Shown here in pieces: positions 33,501 through 45,899 of a stretch of DNA of 64,000 nucleotides. A program made the translations under genes and the position numbers. Source of the DNA: Steinernema hermaphroditum. Taxonomy: Eukaryota > Nematoda > Chromadorea > Rhabditida > Steinernematidae. The notes below the pieces were generated by a model. That model was given only the letters and a program-made list of their open reading frames with translations, made no database searches and was not told where the DNA came from. Numbering within the stretch: the stretch's first letter is position 1; each line of letters starts with the position of its first letter. The stretch lies in contig CM059624.1 in the NCBI GenBank assembly GCA_030435675.1, forward strand, positions 328,259 through 392,258, written 5' to 3'.

Positions 33501-36500
33501 AACCCAACGGGAGTAGGCGCGTTCGATCAGGCTCGTGCAGTTCTACAAGATCCAATCATAAAAATGCTATGGTACTTTGGAGCAGGAGGGTCAGATGCAG
33601 AGCTCTTGGTGTGAGCAAGGGCCCTGCTGTCTCGAATTGAAAGTTTTGCAGGAAACTAAGATAGTCCACAGTAAATCCAACGAGAGTAGGCGCGTTCGAT
33701 CAGGCTCGTGCAGTTCTACAAGATCCAATCATAAAAATGCTATGGTACTTTGGAGCAGGAGGGTCAGATGCAGAACTCTTTGTATGAACAAGGGCCCTAT
33801 CTGTCTCGAATTGAAAGTTTTGCAGGAAACTAAGATAGTCCACAGTAAATCCAACGAGAGTAGGCGCGTTCGATCAGGCTCGTGCAGTTCTACAAGATCC
33901 GATCATAAAAATGCTATGGTACTTTGGAGCAGGAGGGTCAGATGCAGAGCTCTTTGAATGAACAAGGGCCCTATCTGTCTCGAATTGAAAGTTTTGCAGG
34001 AAACTAAGATAGTCCACAGGAAATCCAACGGGAGTAGGCGCGTTCGATCAGGCTCGTGCAGTTCTACAAGATCCGAATCATAAAAATGCTATGGTACTTT
34101 GGAGCAGGAGGGTCAGATGCAGAGCTCTTGGTGTGAGCAAGGGCCCTGTCTGTCTCGAATTGAAAGTTTTGCAGGAAACTAAGATAGTCCACAGTAAATC
34201 CAACGAGAGTAGGCGCGTTCGATCAGGCTCGTGCAGTTCTACAAGATCCGAATCATAAAAATGCTATGGTACTTTGGAGCAGGAGGGTCAGATGCAGAGC
34301 TCTTGGTGTGAGCAAGGGCCCTATCTGTCTCGAATTGAAAGTTTTGCAGGAAACTAAGATAGTCCACAGTAAATCCAACGAGAGTAGGCGCGTTCGATCA
34401 GGCTCGTGCAGTTCTACAAGATCCGATCATAAAAATGCTATGGTACTTTGGAGCAGGAGGGTCAGATGCAGAGCTCTTTGTGTGAGCAAGGGCCCTATCT
34501 GTCTCGAATTGAAAGTTTTGCAGGAAACTAAGATAGTCCACAGTAAATCCAACGAGAGTAGGCGCGTTCGATCAGGCTCGTGCAGTTCTACAAGATCCAA
34601 TCATAAAAATGCTATGGTACTTTGGAGCAGGAGGGTCAGATGCAGAGATTCTTGGTGTGAGCAAGGGCCCTACTGTCTCGAATTGAAAGTTTTGCAGGAA
34701 ACTAAGATAGTCCACAGTAAATCCAACGGGAGTAGGCGCGTTCGATCAGGCTCGTGCAGTTCTACAAGATCGAATCATAAAAATGCTATGGTACTTTGGA
34801 GCAGGAGGGTCAGATGCAGAGCTCTTGGTGTGAGCAAGGGCCCTATCTGTCTCGAATTGAAAGTTTTGCAGGAAACTAAGATAGTCCACAGGAAATCCAA
34901 CGAGAGTAGGCGCGTTCGATCAGGCTCGTGCAGTTCTACAAGATCCAATCATAAAAATGCTATGGTACTTTGGAGCAGGAGGGTCAGATGCAGAACTCTT
35001 TGCATGAACAAGGGCCCTATCTGTCTCGAATTGAAAGTTTTGCAGGAAACTAAGATAGTCCACAGGAAATCCAACGAGAGTAGGCGCGTTCGATCAGGCT
35101 CGTGCAGTTCTACAAGATCCAATCATAAAAATGCTATGGTACTTTGGAGCAGGAGGGTCAGATGCAGAGCTCTTTGTGTGAGCAAGGGCCTATCTGTCTC
35201 GAATTGAAAGTTTTGCAGGAAACTAAGATAGTCCACAGTAAATCCAACGAGAGTAGGCGCGTTCGATCAGGCTCGTGCAGTTCTACAAGATCCAATCATA
35301 AAAATGCTATGGTACTTTGGAGCAGGAGGGTCAGATGCAGAGCTCTTGGTGTGAGCAAGGGCCCTATCTGTCTCGAATTGAAAGTTTTGCAGGAAACTAA
35401 GATAGTCCACAGTAAATCCAACGAGAGTAGGCGCGTTCGATCAGGCTCGTGCAGTTCTACAAGATCCAATCATAAAAATGCTATGGTACTTTGGAGCAGG
35501 AGGGTCAGATGCAGAGCTCTTGGTGTGAGCAAGGGCCCTGTCTGTCTCGAATTGAAAGTTTTGCAGGAAACTAAGATAGTCCACAGTAAATCCAACGAGA
35601 GTAGGCGCGTTCGATCAGGCTCGTGCAGTTCTACAAGATCCGATCATAAAAATGCTATGGTACTTTGGAGCAGGAGGGTCAGATGCAGAGCTCTTGGTGT
35701 GAGCAAGGGCCCTGCTGTCTCGAATTGAAAGTTTTGCAGGAAACTAAGATAGTCCACAGTAAATCCAACGAGAGTAGGCGCGTTCGATCAGGCTCGTGCA
35801 GTTCTACAAGATCCAATCATAAAAATGCTATGGTACTTTGGAGCAGGAGGGTCAGATGCAGAGCTCTTGGTGTGAGCAAGGGCCCTGTCTGTCTCGAATT
35901 GAAAGTTTTGCAGGAAACTAAGATAGTCCACAGTAAATCCAACGAGAGTAGGCGCGTTCGATCAGGCTCGTGCAGTTCTACAAGATCCAATCATAAAAAT
36001 GCTATGGTACTTTGGAGCAGGAGGGTCAGATGCAGAGCTCTTGGTGTGAGCAAGGGCCCTGCTGTCTCGAATTGAAAGTTTTGCAGGAAACTAAGATAGT
36101 CCACAGTAAATCCAACGGGAGTAGGCGCGTTCGATCAGGCTCGTGCAGTTCTACAAGATCCAATCATAAAAATGCTATGGTACTTTGGAGCAGGAGGGTC
36201 AGATGCAGAGCTCTTGGTGTGAGCAAGGGCCCTGCTGTCTCGAATTGAAAGTTTTGCAGGAAACTAAGATAGTCCACAGTAAATCCAACGAGAGTAGGCG
36301 CGTTCGATCAGGCTCGTGCAGTTCTACAAGATCCAATCATAAAAATGCTATGGTACTTTGGAGCAGGAGGGTCAGATGCAGAGCTCTTGGTGTGAGCAAG
36401 GGCCCTGTCTGTCTCGAATTGAAAGTTTTGCAGGAAACTAAGATAGTCCACAGGAAATCCAACGAGAGTAGGCGCGTTCGATCAGGCTCGTGCAGTTCTA

Positions 36501-39500
36501 CAAGATCCAATCATAAAAATGCTATGGTACTTTGGAGCAGGAGGGTCAGATGCAGAACTCTTTGTATGAACAAGGGCCCTATCTGTCTCGAATTGAAAGT
36601 TTTGCAGGAAACTAAGATAGTCCACAGTAAATCCAACGAGAGTAGGCGCGTTCGATCAGGCTCGTGCAGTTCTACAAGATCCAATCATAAAAATGCTATG
36701 GTACTTTGGAGCAGGAGGGTCAGATGCAGAACTCTTTGTATGAGCAAGGGCCCTATCTGTCTCGAATTGAAAGTTTTGCAGGAAACTAAGATAGTCCACA
36801 GGAAATCCAACGAGAGTAGGCGCGTTCGATCAGGCTCGTGCAGTTCTACAAGATCCAATCATAAAAATGCTATGGTACTTTGGAGCAGGAGGGTCAGATG
36901 CAGAACTCTTGGTGTGAGCAAGGGCCCTGCTGTCTCGAATTGAAAGTTTTGCAGGAAACTAAGATAGTCCACAGTAATCCCAACGAGAGTAGGCGCGTTC
37001 GATCAGGCTCGTGCAGTTCTACAAGATCCAATCATAAAAATGCTATGGTACTTTGGAGCAGGAGGGTCAGATGCAGAGCTCTTGGTGTGAGCAAGGGCCC
37101 TGCTGTCTCGAATTGAAAGTTTTGCAGGAAACTAAGATAGTCCACAGTAAATCCAACGAGAGTAGGCGCGTTCGATCAGGCTCGTGCAGTTCTACAAGAT
37201 CCAATCATAAAAATGCTATGGTACTTTGGAGCAGGAGGGTCAGATGCAGAGCTCTTTGTGTGAACAAGGGCCCTATCTGTCTCGAATTGAAAGTTTTGCA
37301 GGAAACTAAGATAGTCCACAGTAAATCCAACGAGAGTAGGCGCGTTCGATCAGGCTCGTGCAGTTCTACAAGATCCAATCATAAAAATGCTATGGTACTT
37401 TGGAGCAGGAGGGTCAGATGCAGAGCTCTTGGTGTGAGCAAGGGCCCTGCTGTCTCGAATTGAAAGTTTTGCAGGAAACTAAGATAGTCCACAGTAAACC
37501 CAACGGGAGTAGGCGCGTTCGATCAGGCTCGTGCAGTTCTACAAGATCCAATCATAAAAATGCTATGGTACTTTGGAGCAGGAGGGTCAGATGCAGAGCT
37601 CTTGGTGTGAGCAAGGGCCCTGCTGTCTCGAATTGAAAGTTTTGCAGGAAACTAAGATAGTCCACAGTAAATCCAACGAGAGTAGGCGCGTTCGATCAGG
37701 CTCGTGCAGTTCTACAAGATCCGAATCATAAAAATGCTATGGTACTTTGGAGCAGGAGGGTCAGATGCAGAGCTCTTGGTGTGAGCAAGGGCCCTGCTGT
37801 CTCGAATTGAAAGTTTTGCAGGAAACTAAGATAGTCCACAGTAAATCCAACGAGAGTAGGCGCGTTCGATCAGGCTCGTGCAGTTCTACAAGATCCGATC
37901 ATAAAAATGCTATGGTACTTTGGAGCAGGAGGGTCAGATGCAGAACTCTTTGTGTGAACAAGGCCCTATCTGTCTCGAATTGAAAGTTTTGCAGGAAACT
38001 AAGATAGTCCACAGTAAATCCAACGAGAGTAGGCGCGTTCGATCAGGCTCGTGCAGTTCTACAAGATCCGATCATAAAAATGCTATGGTACTTTGGAGCA
38101 GGAGGGTCAGATGCAGAGCTCTTGGTGTGAGCAAGGGCCCTGTCTGTCTCGAATTGAAAGTTTTGCAGGAAACTAAGATAGTCCACAGTAAATCCAACGA
38201 GAGTAGGCGCGTTCGATCAGGCTCGTGCAGTTCTACAAGATCCAATCATAAAAATGCTATGGTACTTTGGAGCAGGAGGGTCAGATGCAGAGCTCTTTGT
38301 GTGAGCAAGGGCCCTATCTGTCTCGAATTGAAAGTTTTGCAGGAAACTAAGATAGTCCACAGTAAATCCAACGAGAGTAGGCGCGTTCGATCAGGCTCGT
38401 GCAGTTCTACAAGATCCGATCATAAAAATGCTATGGTACTTTGGAGCAGGAGGGTCAGATGCAGAGCTCTTGGTGTGAGCAAGGGCCCTGCTGTCTCGAA
38501 TTGAAAGTTTTGCAGGAAACTAAGATAGTCCACAGTAAATCCAACGAGAGTAGGCGCGTTCGATCAGGCTCGTGCAGTTCTACAAGATCCGATCATAAAA
38601 ATGCTATGGTACTTTGGAGCAGGAGGGTCAGATGCAGAGCTCTTGGTGTGAGCAAGGGCCCTGCTGTCTCGAATTGAAAGTTTTGCAGGAAACTAAGATA
38701 GTCCACAGTAAATCCAACGAGAGTAGGCGCGTTCGATCAGGCTCGTGCAGTTCTACAAGATCCGATCATAAAAATGCTATGGTACTTTGGAGCAGGAGGG
38801 TCAGATGCAGAGCTCTTGGTGTGAGCAAGGGCCCTGCTGTCTCGAATTGAAAGTTTTGCAGGAAACTAAGATAGTCCACAGTAAATCCAACGGGAGTAGG
38901 CGCGTTCGATCAGGCTCGTGCAGTTCTACAAGATCCAATCATAAAAATGCTATGGTACTTTGGAGCAGGAGGGTCAGATGCAGAACTCTTTGTATGAACA
39001 AGGCCCTATCTGTCTCGAATTGAAAGTTTTGCAGGAAACTAAGATAGTCCACAGTAAATCCAACGAGAGTAGGCGCGTTCGATCAGGCTCGTGCAGTTCT
39101 ACAAGATCCGATCATAAAAATGCTATGGTACTTTGGAGCAGGAGGGTCAGATGCAGAGCTCTTTGCATGAGCAAGGCCCTATCTGTCTCGAATTGAAAGT
39201 TTTGCAGGAAACTAAGATAGTCCACAGTAAATCCAACGAGAGTAGGCGCGTTCGATCAGGCTCGTGCAGTTCTACAAGATCCGATCATAAAAATGCTATG
39301 GTACTTTGGAGCAGGAGGGTCAGATGCAGAGCTCTTGGTGTGAGCAAGGGCCCTGTCTGTCTCGAATTGAAAGTTTTGCAGGAAACTAAGATAGTCCACA
39401 GTAAATCCAACGGGAGTAGGCGCGTTCGATCAGGCTCGTGCAGTTCTACAAGATCCGAATCATAAAAATGCTATGGTACTTTGGAGCAGGAGGGTCAGAT

Positions 39501-42500
39501 GCAGAGCTCTTGGTGTGAGCAAGGGCCCTGCTGTCTCGAATTGAAAGTTTTGCAGGAAACTAAGATAGTCCACAGTAAATCCAACGAGAGTAGGCGCGTT
39601 CGATCAGGCTCGTGCAGTTCTACAAGATCCAATCATAAAAATGCTATGGTACTTTGGAGCAGGAGGGTCAGATGCAGAACTCTTTGCATGAACAAGGCCC
39701 TATCTGTCTCGAATTGAAAGTTTTGCAGGAAACTAAGATAGTCCACAGTAAATCCAACGAGAGTAGGCGCGTTCGATCAGGCTCGTGCAGTTCTACAAGA
39801 TCCGATCATAAAAATGCTATGGTACTTTGGAGCAGGAGGGTCAGATGCAGAGCTCTTTGTGTGAGCAAGGGCCCTATCTGTCTCGAATTGAAAGTTTTGC
39901 AGGAAACTAAGATAGTCCACAGTAAATCCAACGAGAGTAGGCGCGTTCGATCAGGCTCGTGCAGTTCTACAAGATCCGATCATAAAAATGCTATGGTACT
40001 TTGGAGCAGGAGGGTCAGATGCAGAACTCTTTGAGTGAACAAGGGCCCTATCTGTCTCGAATTGAAAGTTTTGCAGGAAACTAAGATAGTCCACAGTAAA
40101 TCCAACGAGAGTAGGCGCGTTCGATCAGGCTCGTGCAGTTCTACAAGATCCGATCATAAAAATGCTATGGTACTTTGGAGCAGGAGGGTCAGATGCAGAG
40201 CTCTTGGTGTGAGCAAGGGCCCTGCTGTCTCGAATTGAAAGTTTTGCAGGAAACTAAGATAGTCCACAGGAAATCCAACGAGAGTAGGCGCGTTCGATCA
40301 GGCTCGTGCAGTTCTACAAGATCCAATCATAAAAATGCTATGGTACTTTGGAGCAGGAGGGTCAGATGCAGAACTCTTTGTATGAACAAGGCCCTATCTG
40401 TCTCGAATTGAAAGTTTTGCAGGAAACTAAGATAGTCCACAGTAAATCCAACGGGAGTAGGCGCGTTCGATCAGGCTCGTGCAGTTCTACAAGATCCGAT
40501 CATAAAAATGCTATGGTACTTTGGAGCAGGAGGGTCAGATGCAGAACTCTTTGCATGAACAAGGCCCTATCTGTCTCGAATTGAAAGTTTTGCAGGAAAC
40601 TAAGATAGTCCACAGTAAATCCAACGAGAGTAGGCGCGTTCGATCAGGCTCGTGCAGTTCTACAAGATCCAATCATAAAAATGCTATGGTACTTTGGAGC
40701 AGGAGGGTCAGATGCAGAGCTCTTGGTGTGAGCAAGGGCCCTATCTGTCTCGAATTGAAAGTTTTGCAGGAAACTAAGATAGTCCACAGTAATCCCAACG
40801 GGAATAGGCGCGTTCGATCAGGCTCGTGCAGTTCTACAAGATCCGATCATAAAAATGCTATGGTACTTTGGAGCAGGAGGGTCAGATGCAGAGCTCTTTG
40901 AGTGAGCAAGGGCCCTGTCTGTCTCGAATTGAAAGTTTTGCAGGAAACTAAGATAGTCCACAGTAAATCCAACGAGAGTAGGCGCGTTCGATCAGGCTCG
41001 TGCAGTTCTACAAGATCCGATCATAAAAATGCTATGGTACTTTGGAGCAGGAGGGTCAGATGCAGAGCTCTTGGTGTGAGCAAGGGCCCTGTCTGTCTCG
41101 AATTGAAAGTTTTGCAGGAAACTAAGATAGTCCACAGGAAATCCAACGGGAGTAGGCGCGTTCGATCAGGCTCGTGCAGTTCTACAAGATCCGATCATAA
41201 AAATGCTATGGTACTTTGGAGCAGGAGGGTCAGATGCAGAGCTCTTGGTGTGAGCAAGGGCCCTGTCTGTCTCGAATTGAAAGTTTTGCAGGAAACTAAG
41301 ATAGTCCACAGTAAATCCAACGAGAGTAGGCGCGTTCGATCAGGCTCGTGCAGTTCTACAAGATCCGATCATAAAAATGCTATGGTACTTTGGAGCAGGA
41401 GGGTCAGATGCAGAGCTCTTGGTGTGAGCAAGGGCCCTGTCTGTCTCGAATTGAAAGTTTTGCAGGAAACTAAGATAGTCCACAGTAAATCCAACGAGAG
41501 TAGGCGCGTTCGATCAGGCTCGTGCAGTTCTACAAGATCCAATCATAAAAATGCTATGGTACTTTGGAGCAGGAGGGTCAGATGCAGAACTCTTTGTGTG
41601 AACAAGGGCCCTATCTGTCTCGAATTGAAAGTTTTGCAGGAAACTAAGATAGTCCACAGTAAATCCAACGAGAGTAGGCGCGTTCGATCAGGCTCGTGCA
41701 GTTCTACAAGATCCGATCATAAAAATGCTATGGTACTTTGGAGCAGGAGGGTCAGATGCAGAGCTCTTGGTGTGAGCAAGGGCCCTGCTGTCTCGAATTG
41801 AAAGTTTTGCAGGAAACTAAGATAGTCCACAGTAAATCCAACGAGAGTAGGCGCGTTCGATCAGGCTCGTGCAGTTCTACAAGATCCAATCATAAAAATG
41901 CTATGGTACTTTGGAGCAGGAGGGTCAGATGCAGAACTCTTGGTGTGAACAAGGCCCTATCTGTCTCGAATTGAAAGTTTTGCAGGAAACTAAGATAGTC
42001 CACAGTAATCCCAACGGGAGTAGGCGCGTTCGATCAGGCTCGTGCAGTTCTACAAGATCCAATCATAAAAATGCTATGGTACTTTGGAGCAGGAGGGTCA
42101 GATGCAGAACTCTTTGCATGAACAAGGCCCTATCTGTCTCGAATTGAAAGTTTTGCAGGAAACTAAGATAGTCCACAGTAAATCCAACGAGAGTAGGCGC
42201 GTTCGATCAGGCTCGTGCAGTTCTACAAGATCCGATCATAAAAATGCTATGGTACTTTGGAGCAGGAGGGTCAGATGCAGAACTCTTTGTATGAACAAGG
42301 CCCTGTCTGTCTCGAATTGAAAGTTTTGCAGGAAACTAAGATAGTCCACAGTAAACCCAACGGGAGTAGGCGCGTTCGATCAGGCTCGTGCAGTTCTACA
42401 AGATCCAATCATAAAAATGCTATGGTACTTTGGAGCAGGAGGGTCGGATGCAGAACTCTTGGTATGAACAAGGGCCCTATCTGTCTCGAATTGAAAGTTT

Positions 42501-42719
42501 TGCAGGAAACTAAGATAGTCCACAGTAAATCCAACGAGAGTAGGCGCGTTCGATCAGGCTCGTGCAGTTCTACAAGATCCGATCATAAAAATGCTATGGT
42601 ACTTTGGAGCAGGAGGGTCAGATGCGGAACTCTTGGTGTGAGCAAGGGCCCTATCTGTCTCGAATTGAAAGTTTTGCAGGAAACTAAGATAGTCCACAGT
42701 AAATCCAACGAGAGTAGGC

Positions 42720-42937
42720 GCGTTCCGGATCAGGCTCGTGCAGTTCTACAAGATCCGATCATAAAAATGCTATGGTACTTTGGCCTTGGAGTGGTCAGAT
42801 GTTGAGCTCTTGGTGTGAGCAAGGGCCCTGCTGTCTCGAATTGAAAGTTTTGCAGGAAACTAAGATAGTCCACAGTAAATCCCAACGGGAATAGGCGCGT
42901 TCGATCAGGCTCTTGCAGTTCTACACAAGATGTAATC

Positions 42938-42996
<59 letters not shown>

Positions 42997-43990
42997 ATAT
43001 GGTACTTTGGAGCAGGAGGCTCAGATGCAGAGCTCTTGGTGTGAGGAAGGCCCTGCTGTCTCGAATTGAAAGCTTGCAGGAAATCAAGATAGTCCGCAGG
43101 AAATCCAACGAGAGTAGGCGCGTTCGATCAGGCTCGTGCAGTTCTACACGATCCAATCATAAAAATGCTATGGTACTTTGGAGCAGGAGGGTCTGATGTT
43201 GTCCGCCTGCGGTGAGCAAGGGCCCTGCTGTCTCGAATTGAAAGTTTTGCAGGAAACTAAGAGAATCCACAGGAAATCCAACGAGAGTAGGCGCGTTCGA
43301 TCAGGCTCGTGCAGTTCTACAAGATCCGATCATAAAAATGTTAAGGCAGGTACTTTGGAGCAGGAGGGTCAGATGTTCAGCTCTTGGTGTGAGCAAGGGC
43401 CCTGCTGTCTCGAATTGAAAGTTTTGCAGGAAACTAAGATATCCCACAGTAAATCCAACCAGGAGGTTAGGCGCGTTCGATCAGGCTCGTGCAGTTCTGC
43501 CAAGATCCGATCATAAAAATGCTATGGTACTTTGGAGCAGGAGGGTCAGATGCAGAGCTCTTGGTGTGAGCAAGGGCCCTGCTGTCTCGAATTGAAAGTT
43601 TTGCAGGAAACTAAGATAGTCCGCAGGAAATCCAACGAGAGTAGGCGCGTCTGATCAGGCTCGTGCAGTTCTACAAGATCCAATCATAAAAATGCTATGG
43701 TACTTTGGAGCAGGAGGGTCAGATGCAGAACTTTTGCAATGAACAAGGCCCCTATCTGTCTCGAATTGAAAGTTTTGCAGGAAACTAAGATGGTCCACAG
43801 TAAATCCAACGGAGAGTAGGGGCGTTCGATCAGGCTCGTGCAGTTCTACAAGATCCGATCATAAAAATGCTATGGTACTTTGGAGCAGGAGGGTCAGATG
43901 CAGAGCTCTTGGTGTGAGCAAGTGGGCCCTGCCTGTCTCGAATTGAAAGTTTTGCAGGAAACTAAGATAGTCCACACAGTAAATCCAACG
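42720..43990 (+). repeat. Irregular satellite upstream of the gap
   Basis: Monomers here carry scattered insertions and deletions: TTCCGGATC, TTGGCCTTGGAGTGG, GTCTGATGTTGTCCGCC, GTTAAGGCAGGTAC, CAAGTGGGCCC. Together with the A55 run and the gap, this suggests poor consensus at a repeat-collapse boundary, although real divergence cannot be excluded. Confidence 0.7.
42940..42994 (+). repeat. A55 homopolymer inside a satellite monomer
   Basis: The normal A5 tract (CATAAAAATG) is here an uninterrupted run of 55 A between ATCCT and TGATATGG. The surrounding monomer is otherwise in register, so the tract replaces or expands the A5 tract in place. Confidence 0.9.
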
Positions 43991-44490
43991 NNNNNNNNNN
44001 NNNNNNNNNNNNNNNNNNNNNNNNNNNNNNNNNNNNNNNNNNNNNNNNNNNNNNNNNNNNNNNNNNNNNNNNNNNNNNNNNNNNNNNNNNNNNNNNNNNN
44101 NNNNNNNNNNNNNNNNNNNNNNNNNNNNNNNNNNNNNNNNNNNNNNNNNNNNNNNNNNNNNNNNNNNNNNNNNNNNNNNNNNNNNNNNNNNNNNNNNNNN
44201 NNNNNNNNNNNNNNNNNNNNNNNNNNNNNNNNNNNNNNNNNNNNNNNNNNNNNNNNNNNNNNNNNNNNNNNNNNNNNNNNNNNNNNNNNNNNNNNNNNNN
44301 NNNNNNNNNNNNNNNNNNNNNNNNNNNNNNNNNNNNNNNNNNNNNNNNNNNNNNNNNNNNNNNNNNNNNNNNNNNNNNNNNNNNNNNNNNNNNNNNNNNN
44401 NNNNNNNNNNNNNNNNNNNNNNNNNNNNNNNNNNNNNNNNNNNNNNNNNNNNNNNNNNNNNNNNNNNNNNNNNNNNNNNNNNNNNNNNNN
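43991..44490. other. Assembly gap (500 N)
   Basis: Exactly 500 unknown bases inside the satellite. The flanking monomer positions (about 26 before, 165 after) would require 138 + 173n bases, for example 484 or 657, so 500 is probably a placeholder length. Confidence 0.98.
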
Positions 44491-45104
44491 GCAGGAAACT
44501 AAGATAGTCCACAGTAATCCCAACGAGAATAGGCGCGTTCGATCAGGCTCGTGCAGTTCTACAAGATCCAGATCATAAAAATGCTATGGTACTTTGGAGC
44601 AGGAGGGTCAGATGCAGAGCTCTTGGTGTGAGCAAGGGCCCTGCTGTCTCGAATTGAAAGTTTTGCAGGAAACTAAGATAGTCCACAGTAATCCCAACGG
44701 GAATAGGCGCGTTCGATCAGGCTCGTGCAGTTCTACAAGATCCAATCATAAAAATGCTATGGTACTTTGGAGCAGGAGGGTCAGATGCAGAGCTCTTGGT
44801 GTGAGCAAGGGCCCTGCTGTCTCGAATTGAAAGTTTTGCAGGAAACTAAGATAGTCCACAGTAAATCCAACGAGAGTAGGCGCGTTCGATCAGGCTCGTG
44901 CAGTTCTACAAGATCCAATCATAAAAATGCTATGGTACTTTGGAGCAGGAGGGTCAGATGCAGAGCTCTTGGTATGAACAAGGCCCTGCTGTCTCGAATT
45001 GAAAGTTTTGCAGGAAACTAAGATAGTCCACAGTAAATCCAACGAGAGTAGGCGCGTTCGATCAGGCTCGTGCAGTTCTACAAGATCCAATCATAAAAAT
45101 GCTA

Positions 45105-45265
45105 TGGTACTTTGGAGCAGGAGGGTCAGATGCAGAGCTCTTGGTATGAACAAGGCCCTATCTGTCTCGAATTGAAAGTTTTGCAGGAAACTACAGGAGG
45201 GTCAGATGCAGAGCTCTTGGTATGAGCAAGGCCCTGCTGTCTCGAATTGAAAGTTTTGCAGGAAA
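45105..45265 (+). repeat. Satellite with internal deletion of over half a monomer
   Basis: At 45193 the sequence jumps from GCAGGAAACTA straight to CAGGAGGGTCAGATGC, losing about monomer positions 3-99. The next unit is normal. Confidence 0.85.
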
Positions 45266-45899
45266 CTAAGATAGTCCACAGTAATCCCAACGGGAATAGG
45301 CGCGTTCGATCAGGCTCGTGCAGTTCTACAAGATCCAATCATAAAAATGCTATGGTACTTTGGAGCAGGAGGGTCAGATGCAGAGCTCTTGGTATGAGCA
45401 AGGGCCTATGCTGTCTCGAATTGAAAGTTTTGCAGGAAACTAAGATAGTCCACAGTAATCCCAACGAGAGTAGGCGCGTTCGATCAGGCTCGTGCAGTTC
45501 TACAAGATCCAATCATAAAAATGCTATGGTACTTTGGAGCAGGAGGGTCAGATGCAGAGCTCTTTGTGTGAGCAAGGGCCCTGCTGTCTCGAATTGAATT
45601 TTGCAGGAAACTAAGATAGTCCACAGTAAATCCAACGAGAGTAGGCGCGTTCGATCAGGCTCGTGCAGTTCTACAAGATCCAATCATAAAAATGCTATGG
45701 TACTTTGGAGCAGGAGGGTCAGATGCAGAGCTCTTGGTATGAGCAAGGCCCTGCTGTCTCGAATTGAAAGTTTTGCAGGAAACTAAGATAGTCCACAGTA
45801 ATCCCAACGGGAGTAGGCGCGTTCGATCAGGCTCGTGCAGTTCTACAAGATCCAATCATAAAAATGCTATGGTACTTTGGAGCAGGAGTGTCAGATGCA

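Larger units (their letters stand above)
26380..43990 (+). repeat. 173-bp satellite array, segment B
   Basis: The same monomer in the same orientation continues after the Tc5-like element, about 102 copies by length, ending at the assembly gap. Phase is preserved across the transposon, so the insertion split one monomer without other loss. The 26.4-30.5 kb part shows multi-monomer duplications, and 31-42 kb is mostly CAGTAAATCC-type units. From about 42.7 kb to the gap, small insertions and deletions become frequent. Confidence 0.97.

Noticed and set aside
43859..44578. ORFs crossing the N gap
   Set aside because: They consist mostly of unknown residues. The frame across the gap is meaningless.
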